Assembly (NCBI RefSeq): GCF_002234675.1
Contig: NC_019868.2
Location: forward strand, 4,558,433 to 4,622,432
Origin: Oryzias latipes
Taxonomy: Eukaryota; Chordata; Actinopteri; Beloniformes; Adrianichthyidae
Direction of reading: 5' to 3'
DNA length: 64,000 bases
Position numbers and translations under genes: made by a program. The notes under the pieces are model-generated. The model ran no database searches. It had not been told where the DNA came from and was given only the letters and a program-made list of their open reading frames with translations. How positions within the stretch are numbered: position 1 is the first letter of the stretch; each line of letters opens with the position of its first letter. Below, piece by piece: positions 54,140 through 64,000 of this stretch.

Positions 54140-55823
54140 GGTCTTCGTCTCCCAAGTTTATTCAAATATGTGCCACAGTATGTACAATAAAACCAAGAAC
54201 TGAACACAAAGCAAGATCCAAAATCATGTTTGGTTCTGTTAGCACAGAATTCACAGGTTATTACAGAAAATAAAAACACAGTCGACACCAGTGAGGCCAC
54301 TCCGGACACTTTCACACAGAATGTTCCAGAAGAAAGCAGGAACCGTGTAAAACATTCATATCGGAGTCCCTTCTCAGAGGAACAGTCTTCAGACTACAGC
54401 AGGAACCTGCAACGTCACAACGCCGGGCCAAAACATTCAGAACTTTACAGAGTCTGCACCTGTCTCCAGGTAAACCACGTTTAGAGGGTAGATCAAAGCA
54501 GAGGGCTAGGATCTTCTGCTGGATCAGAGAAGACGTGTGGTGCAGTGAGGAACTTCTCTCCCTCAGAAGTCCTGAACTCATCTTGTGGCTGTAAGGACGA
54601 CGTTCAGATGACTGGTCTGCACAGACTAAAGAAGACTGGGGCTGCAGAACTGAAGCCTGGAAGATGGTGGAAAACCAACCTCTTCATGGATGGAGAACAT
54701 CTGAAATCACAGGGTTTCAGAGAAGCTGGACTTTAAAGATTTGTCTAGAGAATGTCACTCTGCTCATTTGATGCATCAAGCTGCAGACCATGTTACCATC
54801 CAGAGCAGTCAGGAGTCAGTCAGCACAGATACTTTGAAGGAGAAATCAAGGACGTCTATGTCCAAATAGAGAAACGCTACCTCTTCTGTTCCAAATGAAC
54901 CTTAGAAGTCCAGCTACGAAGTGAAACCCTGCGAGAACGTGGCCTGATGGAGGAGAATATTGACAGATTTAAGGGGATGAAAGATCAGCGAAGGAGCAAA
55001 GCTCCCAGTCTGAGTAGAAGGAAGAGCTTCAAGATGTTCCCTGCTCAGTGAGATGATGGACAGAAGAGCTCCCTTAGCAGATGAGTGGACGGGTTCTGAC
55101 TGATGGAGGATCAGAGGATGAAGTCATCTGCAAAATCTGGATCTGGGTTCTCTGTGGTCGGTCGGGTTGAGCTTCAGCAACATTTCAAAGCAGCTTCCTC
55201 ATCAGCTGATGTTCCAGGATGGAGATGTTCACAGCATTGGAGTTCGAGTCCAGATCAAAACCTGTCAGCATCTATGGAAGGTTTTGGAGAAGGCCTCATA
55301 CGTTCGTCTGGCTCCAACATTAGCAGATCTGTGAGGAAGACTGACGAGTCTGGTTAGAAGCAGCAGCCGGACGCACAGGTTCTGTGAAACCTTTAGAACC
55401 AAGGTTCCCCTGAAAACGCAGGTGAACGTGCTGACATGATGAGAACCACCAAGGTTGTGTCTAATAGCAACACTGGGGCTGTATGGGCTGAACCGGGTCA
55501 GCACCAAACACAGAAATCCTCCTCTTCAACAAACCACGGAAACCATTTCACATCAAAATGAGCTCTTCTTGTCGGTTCAGTTAGGAGAGGAAATGGCCTG
55601 GACCTGGACTCTGTATGGACGTCTGTCTGCATCTTTGTCTGCTCTGAAGGTGGCAGATGTTGGGGCAGAGGTCCTGGTCCATGTGAAAGGTCATGAAATC
55701 ATGGAGAATCTTGAAGTGGAGTGGAGTGTGGGGGGGGGGCATGTTGAAGTGTAACAACAGAACCTGAGATCACAGAAAAATCAAAACACTGAAGCCCTAA
55801 CAGTCCTACTCTGAGCTGCAGCC
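54140..55823 (-). other. STOX2 3' UTR (predicted)
   Basis: Runs from the stop codon at 55824-55826 to the first good minus-strand poly(A) hexamer at 54159-54164. The open frames inside lack conserved motifs and are treated as chance. Confidence 0.6.
54159..54164 (-). terminator. STOX2 poly(A) signal
   Basis: TTTATT on the plus strand is AATAAA on the minus strand, about 1.66 kb downstream of the STOX2 stop. Confidence 0.6.
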
Positions 55824-58800
55824 TCACACGCTGGTGATGGAGGCCAGGCAGCCGCTGGGCTTCTGCAGCTTCTCTGTTTGGCTGCTAGGAGGTTCTGAGA
55901 TGGTATGGAAGGAGAAAGGAGGTCCAGTGCTGGAGGCCATGCCCAAGTGTCCAGGACTCAGAGCAAGGTTCTGTCGTCTGTTGCTCTCCACGACCGAGGA
56001 CGTGTTGGAGGCCAGGCTCTCCCTGGTTCTGAAACAAAGACAAAACAGACATGAAAGATGGCAGGAGATTCACCAAGAACACTGGAAACATTTTCAAACA
56101 CAACACTTTGTTCTCAGTCAGCAGGTGTACAGAATCAAGCCCTCAGGCATGCAGACTGTTTTTACAAACGTTTGTGAAAGAATAGGCCGCTCTCAGAAGC
56201 TCAGTGAACTCCAGCGTGGAACTATCAAAAGGACGCCACCTGTGTGTAAAATGTCCTCTCTCCTAAATATTCCACGGTCAGCTGTCAGATCTGTCAGAGC
56301 AAAATGGAAGAGTTTGGGAACAACGGCAACTCAGCCATATAGAGGTATACCAACCATGTGAGATGTAAGCCATATATCCGACCATGTAAACTGATGGAGA
56401 GGGGTCAGCCACCACTGGACTCTAGAGCAGTGGAGACGCCTTCTCTGGACTAATGGATAAGGCTTTTCCATCTGACAATCTGATGGACCAGTCTGGGTTT
56501 GGAGGTTGCAGGAGAACGGTAAATCTGGGACTGCATGGTGCCGAGTGTGGAATTTGATGGAGGATTTATGGCGTGGGTTTTTTTTTTTTTTCAGGACTTG
56601 GGCTTGGCTCCTTAGTTCCAATGAAAGGAACTCTGAATGTTTCAGGATACCTAAACATTTTGGACAATTCCATGCTCCCAACAGTTTGGAGCGGGCCCTT
56701 CCTCTTCCAACATGACCGTGTACCAGTGCACAAAGACAGGTCCATGAAGACATGGATGACAGAGTCTGGTGTGGATGAACTTGACTGACCTGACCTGACC
56801 TGACTTGAGTCCTGACCTTAACCAGATAGAACATCTATGGGATGAATTAGAGCAGAGACTGAGAGCCAGGCCTTCTCCACCACCATCAGTGCGTGACCTC
56901 ATCAATGACCTTTCGGAAGATTGGTCAACACTTTCTACAAACACTCCTCAACCTTGTGGACAGCCTTCCCAGAAGGCTGCAAAAGGTGGACCCACATCGT
57001 ATTGAACTCTATGGGTTAGGAATGGGATGACACTTCAGGTCAAATGCAGGTGAGCCAATACAGTGAATATTTCATTATCTATTAAATTTTGGAAAATTTC
57101 AACATATTAAACGAGGGCTGGGTTTATATAAACCTGTTAGTCAAATCAAATCTATCTACACTTAGAAAATACAGTTTTAATTGAATCTATGAATCTTTAT
57201 GCAATTGCTTGTTTGGTTTTCCTTCAGTGCTCCTTAGTTTTTAAATGATTTTATTCATAACTTCATGCAAGTTCTACATTTTAAGTTTAAAATCACCAGA
57301 TATACCAATTTGTTTTAGAATGGTGATGAAAATAAAATGGAAAGTACATTTTCAGTGATTCTCTCCTGAAAGTCAATAATCTTCATCACCTGCTTGTCTG
57401 TTAAAGTGTCCCAATCACCACTCCCTCCCCTCCCTTTATGGATCTCCTCATCCATCTCCATCCAGAGTTCCTTCTTCTCCTGTGCTTCACCCCCAACCTG
57501 ACAACATTCAGCATCCCACCTTCAACCTCCAGCTGCAGATTCATCGCCCCGTCAGAACATTCTTATCCAACTCCTCCTTTAGGATTTCTCCTCCCCCCTT
57601 CCTCTTTCCATCCACACCACCTTGCTCTTTTTCCATCTGGTTTCTTTGACACACAGAATCCCCCCCCCCCAAAAAATCACGTCAGGCTGTTGTTATTCCA
57701 GTCAAAGTCCCTACATTCAAAGTCTCCTCTCCAAATTGTTTATGTGTTTTTGTTTTGAGATAAACAAACTGAACTGTGTTAAAGTGTGAAAGGGAAACGC
57801 GTCCACAGTGCCGACATAAATGAATCAATTAGTTAGACGTGCAGTTCTGACTACAACATAATAAAACGTGTCTAGGCTTGAATATCCAGCACACATAAGA
57901 CACCAATTGTCATTTATGAGGCCCTAGTCAAAGCAACATTTCCCTGGAGGGCGTTTTCCAGGACTTAAGCGTTCATCCAGATAATGGAGGTGCAGGGTAT
58001 GAGCCAACCGGCATGCATGCAGCACAGCTTTTCAAACTAAAAGTCATCTGTGCCATCAGACTTCATTCAGGCTTCAGACGAGAGTCTGAGCACCCAATGC
58101 TGTCAAACTGACTGTGGGAACATTTCCAAACACACTACCAGTAGAAACATGCTCCTCTGTACTTCTGTTTCAGAAACAAAGTGCTGGATTGACAACATGG
58201 ACGGTCTCTGACAGTCGTCCCGTAGTTCTTGCTGTTGCAGCAAAACCTTGGCACATATCAGCAACACGTCGGCAGATGGCATAGACAGAACCAACAGATT
58301 CAGATATCCAATCCAGCAGTTGTGGTCAGTCCTGGCTCTCTAGAGATATTCAAACCTTGGTCCAAAATGTCCTGGAAGACTACAGCCCTCTCAAAAGCTG
58401 CAGGGATTCGGCACAGAACACAGGTGTGAAAATACTCTGATTTTTGCAACGCATGCCATCACCCAGGCTCTATTTCCATCCATCCCCCTTTTGTAATTGG
58501 TCAATTGATGAGCTGAAAACCTCAAAACCCTGGGAAGGCTGTGATGCACGCATTTAGAGTGTAACAGCAAGAGAAGCGTTTTTGCAGCAGATGAAAAAGC
58601 TATAAATGTTTGAATTCACTGCTGCTTTCCTTGTCTTCTGTCCCTCCATCACATTTATACTTCAGAGCAAATGCCACTAAAATATATCTGTAATATATTA
58701 TTTACCAATTGAAAATGTCTTTTCTCTGATCTGATTAATAAGAACTTGCTGAGTGGTGACAGAAATGAAAACAGCAGAGCACCACAGTGAGCTGAATCTG

Positions 58801-61800
58801 TGAAGTCTAGTCCGTCTGATTCTACTGGGGAAAACCTACTCAAGAGAGAGAGAAAAAAGGCCAACTCCCACAATGCATTGTGGATGGGGTCATTACAATT
58901 TACAGCGATCCTTTGGTTATCCTGGCAGACATGATTCCGAACAAACACCCCCCAATACACAGCGACCATGATATGTCTCATTTCATCCACAAAAGCCTGT
59001 CCACACACTGGGATGAAGCTCTCCCATCTAGCTCTGGCTCCTCTGGAGGACTGTTTATTTGGCATTGTGTCATGCAGCCACAGAGTGACTCCATCCGCAC
59101 TGAAATAGTCTGATAGGGATCTTTTATTTATTTGGTAACCTTTATTTATTCATTAAATAAAGCCTGTTTTAAAAGCCACCAAATCTAAAATGGTTTTGTC
59201 ATCAACAGTTTTAAATGGCATTTATTAATGATGTCTACAGTCTTTCCTCACTTTATTGCTGTTCACCTTTTGCAGTCTCCACATTTCACACATTTTTTTC
59301 AGCACAATTTCACTTTTTTTACAGCGTCCTAATTGGCTTTAGACCTTGTCAATCAATCTCTTCTGTGCCACGTCTCTTGTACGAAATTAGTTTTGTTTGC
59401 CACGTAAACATGGATCGTTGATCTTTGATCCTGGAGCAACGTGGGGTTCAGCATCCTGCCAGTGGATGGCATGCAAGCAGGAACCGAGCCTGCCATCCTC
59501 CGATCAGAGGTCGACCGCTCTACCCCTGCACTTTGGCGGTGTAGAGGTAGATGTTCATATCTGTAACATCGGCTCTTATGCTGGCGTCTCCTGAACCATT
59601 ATTGCACAGGTTTGAGTTTTATTTTTTAGCTGTTTTCATTTTTCTATACTTTTTATCAAAACGTTATTACATCTGGAACCACTCCATGGCACGAAAGCAG
59701 AAACCAACTCTACAGCGTATTCTCACCTGGGGGAGTTGAATCCACTGTCCACCGTGACGGAGCTGGAGTCCATACTGTCCAGCCTGGCGGAGTGCGACGC
59801 CTGCTGGTTCTGACCCGGTTCAGGAAGGTGGTCTTTAGCACCAGAAAGACTAAGAGTTCTTTCAAACCTCCTCTGAAGGTCCCTGGTCTTCTCCCGCTCA
59901 AGCAGCCACTGCATGGTTCCTGCTCCCCCCCGGCCCGTCCCAGCGACTCCCCCAGACTTTTCCCCTAAAGCCCCCTCTTTACTCCTAGCTCCCCCCTCCT
60001 CAGCTTCTTCGTCATCTGAAACGTTGTAGTAGTCCAAGGAGGCATCTGCAGCCCCAGAGGTAGCTTCAGGTACCAGTGGAGGGGCAGATGACGTTGCCAC
60101 CAGCGGTTTGGGGGTGTCGCTGTGAGCATCCAGAGCATCACAGGACGAGGACAGAGGCAGGGTCTTTTTCAAAGAGCTGTAGCTCGACAGGGGGAGGCTG
60201 GATGGAGGATCAAACAAACCGTCTTTGTTGAAGACCTCCTTATTTTTCTCCTGACCACAGGAGGCGCTGTTGGGAGGCCGCATGTTAGGAAGGGAGGAGT
60301 CGGGGACAGGTAGAGGTATTGAGGGGAAGCTGCCACCATTGGTGCCCCCCTCTGGAGGGTCCTCTTTGCTTTCAGGAGGATGAGGGGGCTGCTGGTCGGA
60401 GCTGCTCCTGCACAGAGTTCCCAGCGTGTTGGTGGGCTTCCCGGAACACTGGAAGTACTCGTCAGGGGGAGCGCTGTGGGGCGGTAGTGTTTTGTATGCC
60501 ACCAGACTGTCTCGACTCTTACTCCTATCAAAGCTCCTGCCCCCCTCCAGTCCCGTTGTGAGCGGCGCTCTGGAGAACGGCGTGGAGTTTTGATTGGCTC
60601 TCAGGCTGCCATCTTCTGTGTAGTAGCGGCTTCGGTTGTCGTAATAATTGGACGGCGCCACCGGGCCGACTCCAAGCACTGCTTTGGAGTTGTCCATAGA
60701 GCGGGAGCGCTCCTTGGCTTTGCTGCTGCGCTCACTGCGGGACTTCCTCTCCTGGGTGTGTGAGTGAGAGCGATGGACTTTGGAGTGATGGGCTAAAGGG
60801 ACATGGCTCGGCTCAGGGAAAGGTACCTCCATGCGCCGCTTTGCCAGCCCTCCGGAAACGTCCCACTCAGGCGTAACAGGCAGGTGTGTGGATTCCAGGA
60901 TGTTAGGAATGCTGTGAGCGAGGTGAAGGCGTGCCCGGTGCCTCTCCACGGCGAGGGCCTGTTCTCGAGGCGAGCGAGCCAGAGACGATGAGTGGCCCCG
61001 ATAGTCTCTGTTGGCTGGATCAGCGCGTGAACTGTCAGTCTGGTCAAAGCGGGTCGAACGGGTTTTGCTGTGGGAGCGCCCATGTTTGGTCTGAGACTGC
61101 TTCCTGTGTCGGCCACCACTCCTCCTGCTCCTGGAACTCTGATTGGCTGACGACGCCATGCTCCTTTGAACACGCTCCTCTTCCAGACGCTTCATGACAG
61201 CGGTGTGGCGGGCCAGGTTCTCTACGGTGAGGTCAGGGTTGATTCTGCGAATGATCTCCATCTCCACAAAGCGAGGCATCTGATTAGGGGTATCCTCATC
61301 AGGGAGTGGCCACTCTTCTGGGGGGAACTGGGCGGAGAAGGTCACCAGCTGCTTTGTCTTGTCCTTTTTGAAACTCAACCGGAACAACTTCAAACCAAAC
61401 TTTCGGCTCCCAGAACCACTTCCTGCAGACTTGTCTGCGTCTGCCAGTGCGGCGGGCACGGCCGCCCCACCTTTGTGCTTGGTGAGCGTGTCCATTTTGA
61501 AAGCAAATCCAAGGCTGCCCCTGCCCTTCTCCAAGTTTCCTCCCACTTGCTGGGAAGGCGTTTGTGGTGAGGAGTGCACCTCTCTGTGGTCTTTGGGAGA
61601 GCACCGCTGCAGAGTGGCGTGGTGGCTCTGAGAGCCCTCTGCTTTATACGTCCGATCCCGCAATCCTCCAGAGGTAGACGGGGTTATGGTGCCAGAGAGA
61701 GGCGAGGTGCACTGAGTCAGCTGATGCAGTTCCGGTTTCTGGTACTGATGTCGGTCAGCCGGGTGCTCATCTAAATGGTACCACTTAGAACCAGTCCGGA

Positions 61801-61932
61801 CCAGGCTGGGAGTGATGAAATAGGTTTGAGGGGTGACGATAAAGTATCCATTAGGGGTTGGGTAAATCTTGCGCTCGTGGACCAGCATGCTCAGCGTATG
61901 GTGGAGCGCCTCCTCTGTCGGCGTGGGAACAC
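55824..61932 (-). CDS. stox2: STOX2, storkhead-box 2: last two coding exons (gene continues off the right edge)
   Basis: Minus-strand exons are 61932-59727 and 56028-55824 (stop TGA). The large exon has an acceptor TGCTCAG| and a donor CCCAG|GTGAG, and joins the last exon in phase (AG|A). It opens with VPTPTEEALHHTLSMLVHER and KIYPTPNGYFIVTPQTYF, the C-terminal half of the storkhead winged-helix domain. KFGLKLFRLSFKKDK and PRFVEMEIIRRINPDLTVEN follow, then a long serine/arginine-rich disordered region. The last exon ends SGCLASITSV. About 802 residues are visible of a protein I recall as about 926 in human; the first exons, with the start codon and the rest of the DNA-binding domain, lie beyond 64000. 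STOX2 is a nuclear factor implicated in trophoblast differentiation in mammals. Confidence 0.95.
56130..57065 (+). pseudogene. Tc1-like transposon remnant in the last STOX2 intron
   Basis: Near 56160-56360 the plus strand reads CERIGRSQKLSELQRGTIK and LLNIPRSAVRSVRAKWKSLG, then TTATQP: the DNA-binding helix region of a Tc1/mariner transposase. Near 56805-57005, in another frame, LNQIEHLWDELEQRLRARP and VRDLINDLSEDW give the final acidic-residue region of the DDE domain. The middle is shifted between frames several times and internal segments are lost, and intact terminal repeats were not found. An inactive copy, antisense to STOX2. Confidence 0.88.
57070..59390. other. STOX2 intron; nothing firmly recognised
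   Basis: Includes a pyrimidine-rich patch at 57410-57670 and a 136-codon minus-strand frame (58655-59065) with no family match and no supporting splice pattern. Confidence 0.35.
59395..59560 (-). repeat. tRNA-derived SINE head (family E type)
   Basis: On the minus strand the copy reads as a tRNA-like head: GGGGTAGAGCGGTCGACCTC (A box region), TGATCGGAGG, then GCTCGGTTCCTGCTTGCATG (degraded B box) and the start of a body ending GAACCCCACGTTGC, the same phrase as in the family E copies at 20095 and 32930. Confidence 0.65.
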
Positions 61933-62151
61933 CTGAGCAGAACCAGAACAGGAGTCAGTCAGAAACAAACCACTTCAAACTGTCTGTTCCCCAACCTGAA
62001 GCTACCAAAGGGTGCAATTCCTTTAAGGGCCACTGGACACAGGTGTTCAAAGGAAGCAACTGCCTGTTGACTTGGGCTAAAAATTCCCATTTTGCAGTTA
62101 AATTAAACATGTAGAGCCTAGAGTCAAAAATATTTTGGATGTCTATTATTT

Positions 62152-62176
62152 GGGGGGGGGGGGGGGGGGGGGGGGG
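62152..62176 (+). repeat. Homopolymer G tract (25 nt)
   Basis: An uninterrupted G run following TTATTTG. Length is likely unreliable in sequencing. Confidence 0.9.
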
Positions 62177-63424
62177 TAATTTTAAAAGGTCACTTGTTTT
62201 CATTTTTTTAGAATATTTAAACAAAATAAAATATCAAACACTTTTTTAAATGTATGATCAATTTGTTGCATTACTGTGCATTTCTCCAATTAGCTTTTTT
62301 GATATTGTTGGATAAAACAAAAATTTAATTGCACTTTATACCCAACCGTCCATTTTTGAAACATTGCTGGGGTGGGCGGAGTTAATTCCAGTTCACCCCA
62401 CTAAGGGCTTCTTTTTTTTTTTACCATTATCCTCTTTTTTTACTATGTTTAATCCCTTCTTCTTACAGGAAAACACTTGATGATGCTGTTGTACAGAAGG
62501 AGCTGCATTCAGAGCTTGCAGTCATTTTAAGCCTTTTTCTAAACAGCCTTTTAAATTTTAACTTCTAGAGAAGTTTGTTTACAGCCAATGAACTTTTTAG
62601 AGAAGCAAGTTCTTGATGTTTTTGAGCCCAGGTTTAAAGCTTTGCATGACACACAATCCGCTTTTATTTATCTTTTCAATATAGAAAAAATGTTTGCAAT
62701 TGCCTCTGTGTCCTTCTTGTGTATTAAGCTTTGTCCTTCTGTATCTGGAAGACTGGAGAAAAATAACTAGCTTTCTCCTTAAATGTCAAGAAAATTAACC
62801 GGTCTCCTGAGCATTTATTAGCAGTATTGCTTCATACTTTTACCTGTTATTTTGACAAAAAAACAGGTCTTTTATATTGAGCACACATATTTACATCCCT
62901 TTCCACATCTGATAAAAAACCAGATGGAAACTTTTGTTCAAAGAAGCCTTAAAATGGTCCAAAACAGTCTTACGTTTATCTTGTGCAAAACCAGATTTTC
63001 TTACACCTGTTTTCAATCTGTTCTCCTGGTTTTCGCCTGCTTTGCTTATATGTGTTTGTCACAACTGCTCGTAACAGTGGATACGGGCTGTCTGCAGACA
63101 AAAAAGGGGCAATTCTATCCGGGGCCCACAGGAAATACCAAAATCCAAGACCGCTCAGTGAGCCTGTAGAGAAAATGTTCATTCAGTTTTTTTTTTCTAC
63201 GGACAGGTTGTAGTGAACACTAGGATTGGGCAATGTCCCTTAAATTGGCAGTTGACGATGTTTGCAGTAAACCATCGGGATGGACGATGATATCCGCGAT
63301 GATCCAGTAAACCGAGGGAAGTGACTTTAACAAACAAAAACAAAAAAATAACACACAAAATAGAAAAGAAGTAGTCCGCTCCTGCACCTGATTAGTCAAG
63401 TGGACCGGTGGGCTGAACGAACAT

Positions 63425-63840
63425 GTCTCTAAGTAGAGCGGCCGGACTTTGTGTTTGAGGGGAAGGGAGGATGCTTTGTTACGTGTGCGCTATGTGTGGG
63501 AGACTTTGGACTGCGATCCGTCCCGCAGCTCTAGCTGAACGAGCTACCGAACTCTGGAGAACCGGGTCTTCCAGTAAAAGTGTGTGTCCGGGCAGAGCTT
63601 GGACCGTCGGCTCACACAGTGGCTTTGGGGCAGTGTGTGAGCTTAAAGCAGAAATGTGGCTCAGTCCTTAGAAACCGTTCAAACAATCACATGGATTTGT
63701 GTTTCCAGTTGTGTCCAGACAAAATAAAGGCTGATGTTATTCCCACATATTTAAGTTCAGCCAAGTTGCAGATTGCAGCATTTACCGCACGGATTTTATG
63801 TTCATCAAAGGCTAAATGTTGTTGGCGCGTGTGTTAGCCT
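63425..63840 (+). repeat. Dispersed repeat F, copy 2
   Basis: Reverse-complement partner of 34290-34570. It shares GACTGCGATCCGTCC, CACATGGATTTGTGTTTCCA, GTTGTGTCCAGACAAAATAA and GGCTGATGTTATTCCCACAT. No coding motif. Confidence 0.65.
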
Positions 63841-64000
63841 CTCCTAACCCTGGCTTATTCCAGCTCCGTTCTTCAACAGTAAAAGCACTGACCACACGGA
63901 TTAAAATTAAAATGAGGAGTGAACAGGCATTTCATAATAACTGTAACATTATTAAAAGCCTGTTTAGAAGATCGTCTAGGATACTACAGAGCTGCCAGAT

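Larger units (their letters stand above)
61933..64000 (-). other. STOX2 upstream intron; simple repeats and dispersed repeats
   Basis: No further STOX2 exon is visible. It contains a pure G run (62152-62176), a partial repeat G copy (about 63055-63150) and repeat F copy 2. Confidence 0.5.

Noticed and set aside
54230-55754. Several 60-100-codon frames between ENPP6 and the last STOX2 exon
   Set aside because: They lie in the predicted STOX2 3' UTR, are on mixed strands and show no family signature.
62152-62176. G-quadruplex regulatory element in the STOX2 intron
   Set aside because: A plain homopolymer run can fold this way but is more simply a slippage tract, and nothing nearby suggests regulation.

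Overview
This is a stretch of vertebrate nuclear DNA, almost certainly from a teleost fish and probably a percomorph. The host genes are split into short exons with GT-AG introns and one AT-AC intron. The repeats are fish types: an RTE LINE, L1 and L2-like LINE ends, tRNA-headed SINEs, several hAT MITEs and a Tc1 relic. I recognise three host genes by reading spliced exons; species and chromosome cannot be fixed from the sequence alone.

Layout. (1) 1-5300 has no host gene that I can see. It holds a decayed LTR element (1812-4203, minus) and a LINE 3' end (4204-5285, minus). (2) 5380-18320 is ABHD18 on the plus strand: a CpG-rich promoter with CRE-like and NRF1-like sites, a start codon at 6348, 13 coding exons and a poly(A) signal at 18315. 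The exons join in phase into 452 codons with the hydrolase triad Ser198/Asp395/His422. Intron 5 is a U12-type AT-AC intron, and intron 9 carries a 1.4-kb minisatellite whose unit resembles a joined splice acceptor and donor. (3) 18324-33300 is intergenic. It contains a near-perfect 35-bp-arm palindrome, a full-length RTE LINE (20299-23426) with an uninterrupted 936-codon frame and a perfect 17-bp target duplication, minisatellites, SINEs and MITEs. (4) 33370-50818 is ENPP6 on the plus strand, complete in 8 coding exons (440 aa), with large repeat-filled introns including a 2.1-kb fold-back element (37677-39757). (5) 55824-61932 holds the last two coding exons of STOX2 on the minus strand, tail to tail with ENPP6. 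The 3' UTR runs to a poly(A) signal near 54160, and the 5' exons lie beyond the right edge.

The three genes are not a pathway. ABHD18 is a serine hydrolase of the alpha/beta fold, ENPP6 a choline-releasing ectophosphodiesterase and STOX2 a winged-helix nuclear protein. ENPP6-STOX2 adjacency matches the order I recall for human 4q35. ABHD18 sits elsewhere on human chromosome 4 (4q28, beside MFSD8), so the ABHD18-ENPP6 junction marks a rearrangement between lineages.

Most of the remaining DNA is mobile-element debris. I grouped it by comparing copies inside this window; family names are given only where termini, target duplications or protein motifs support them.
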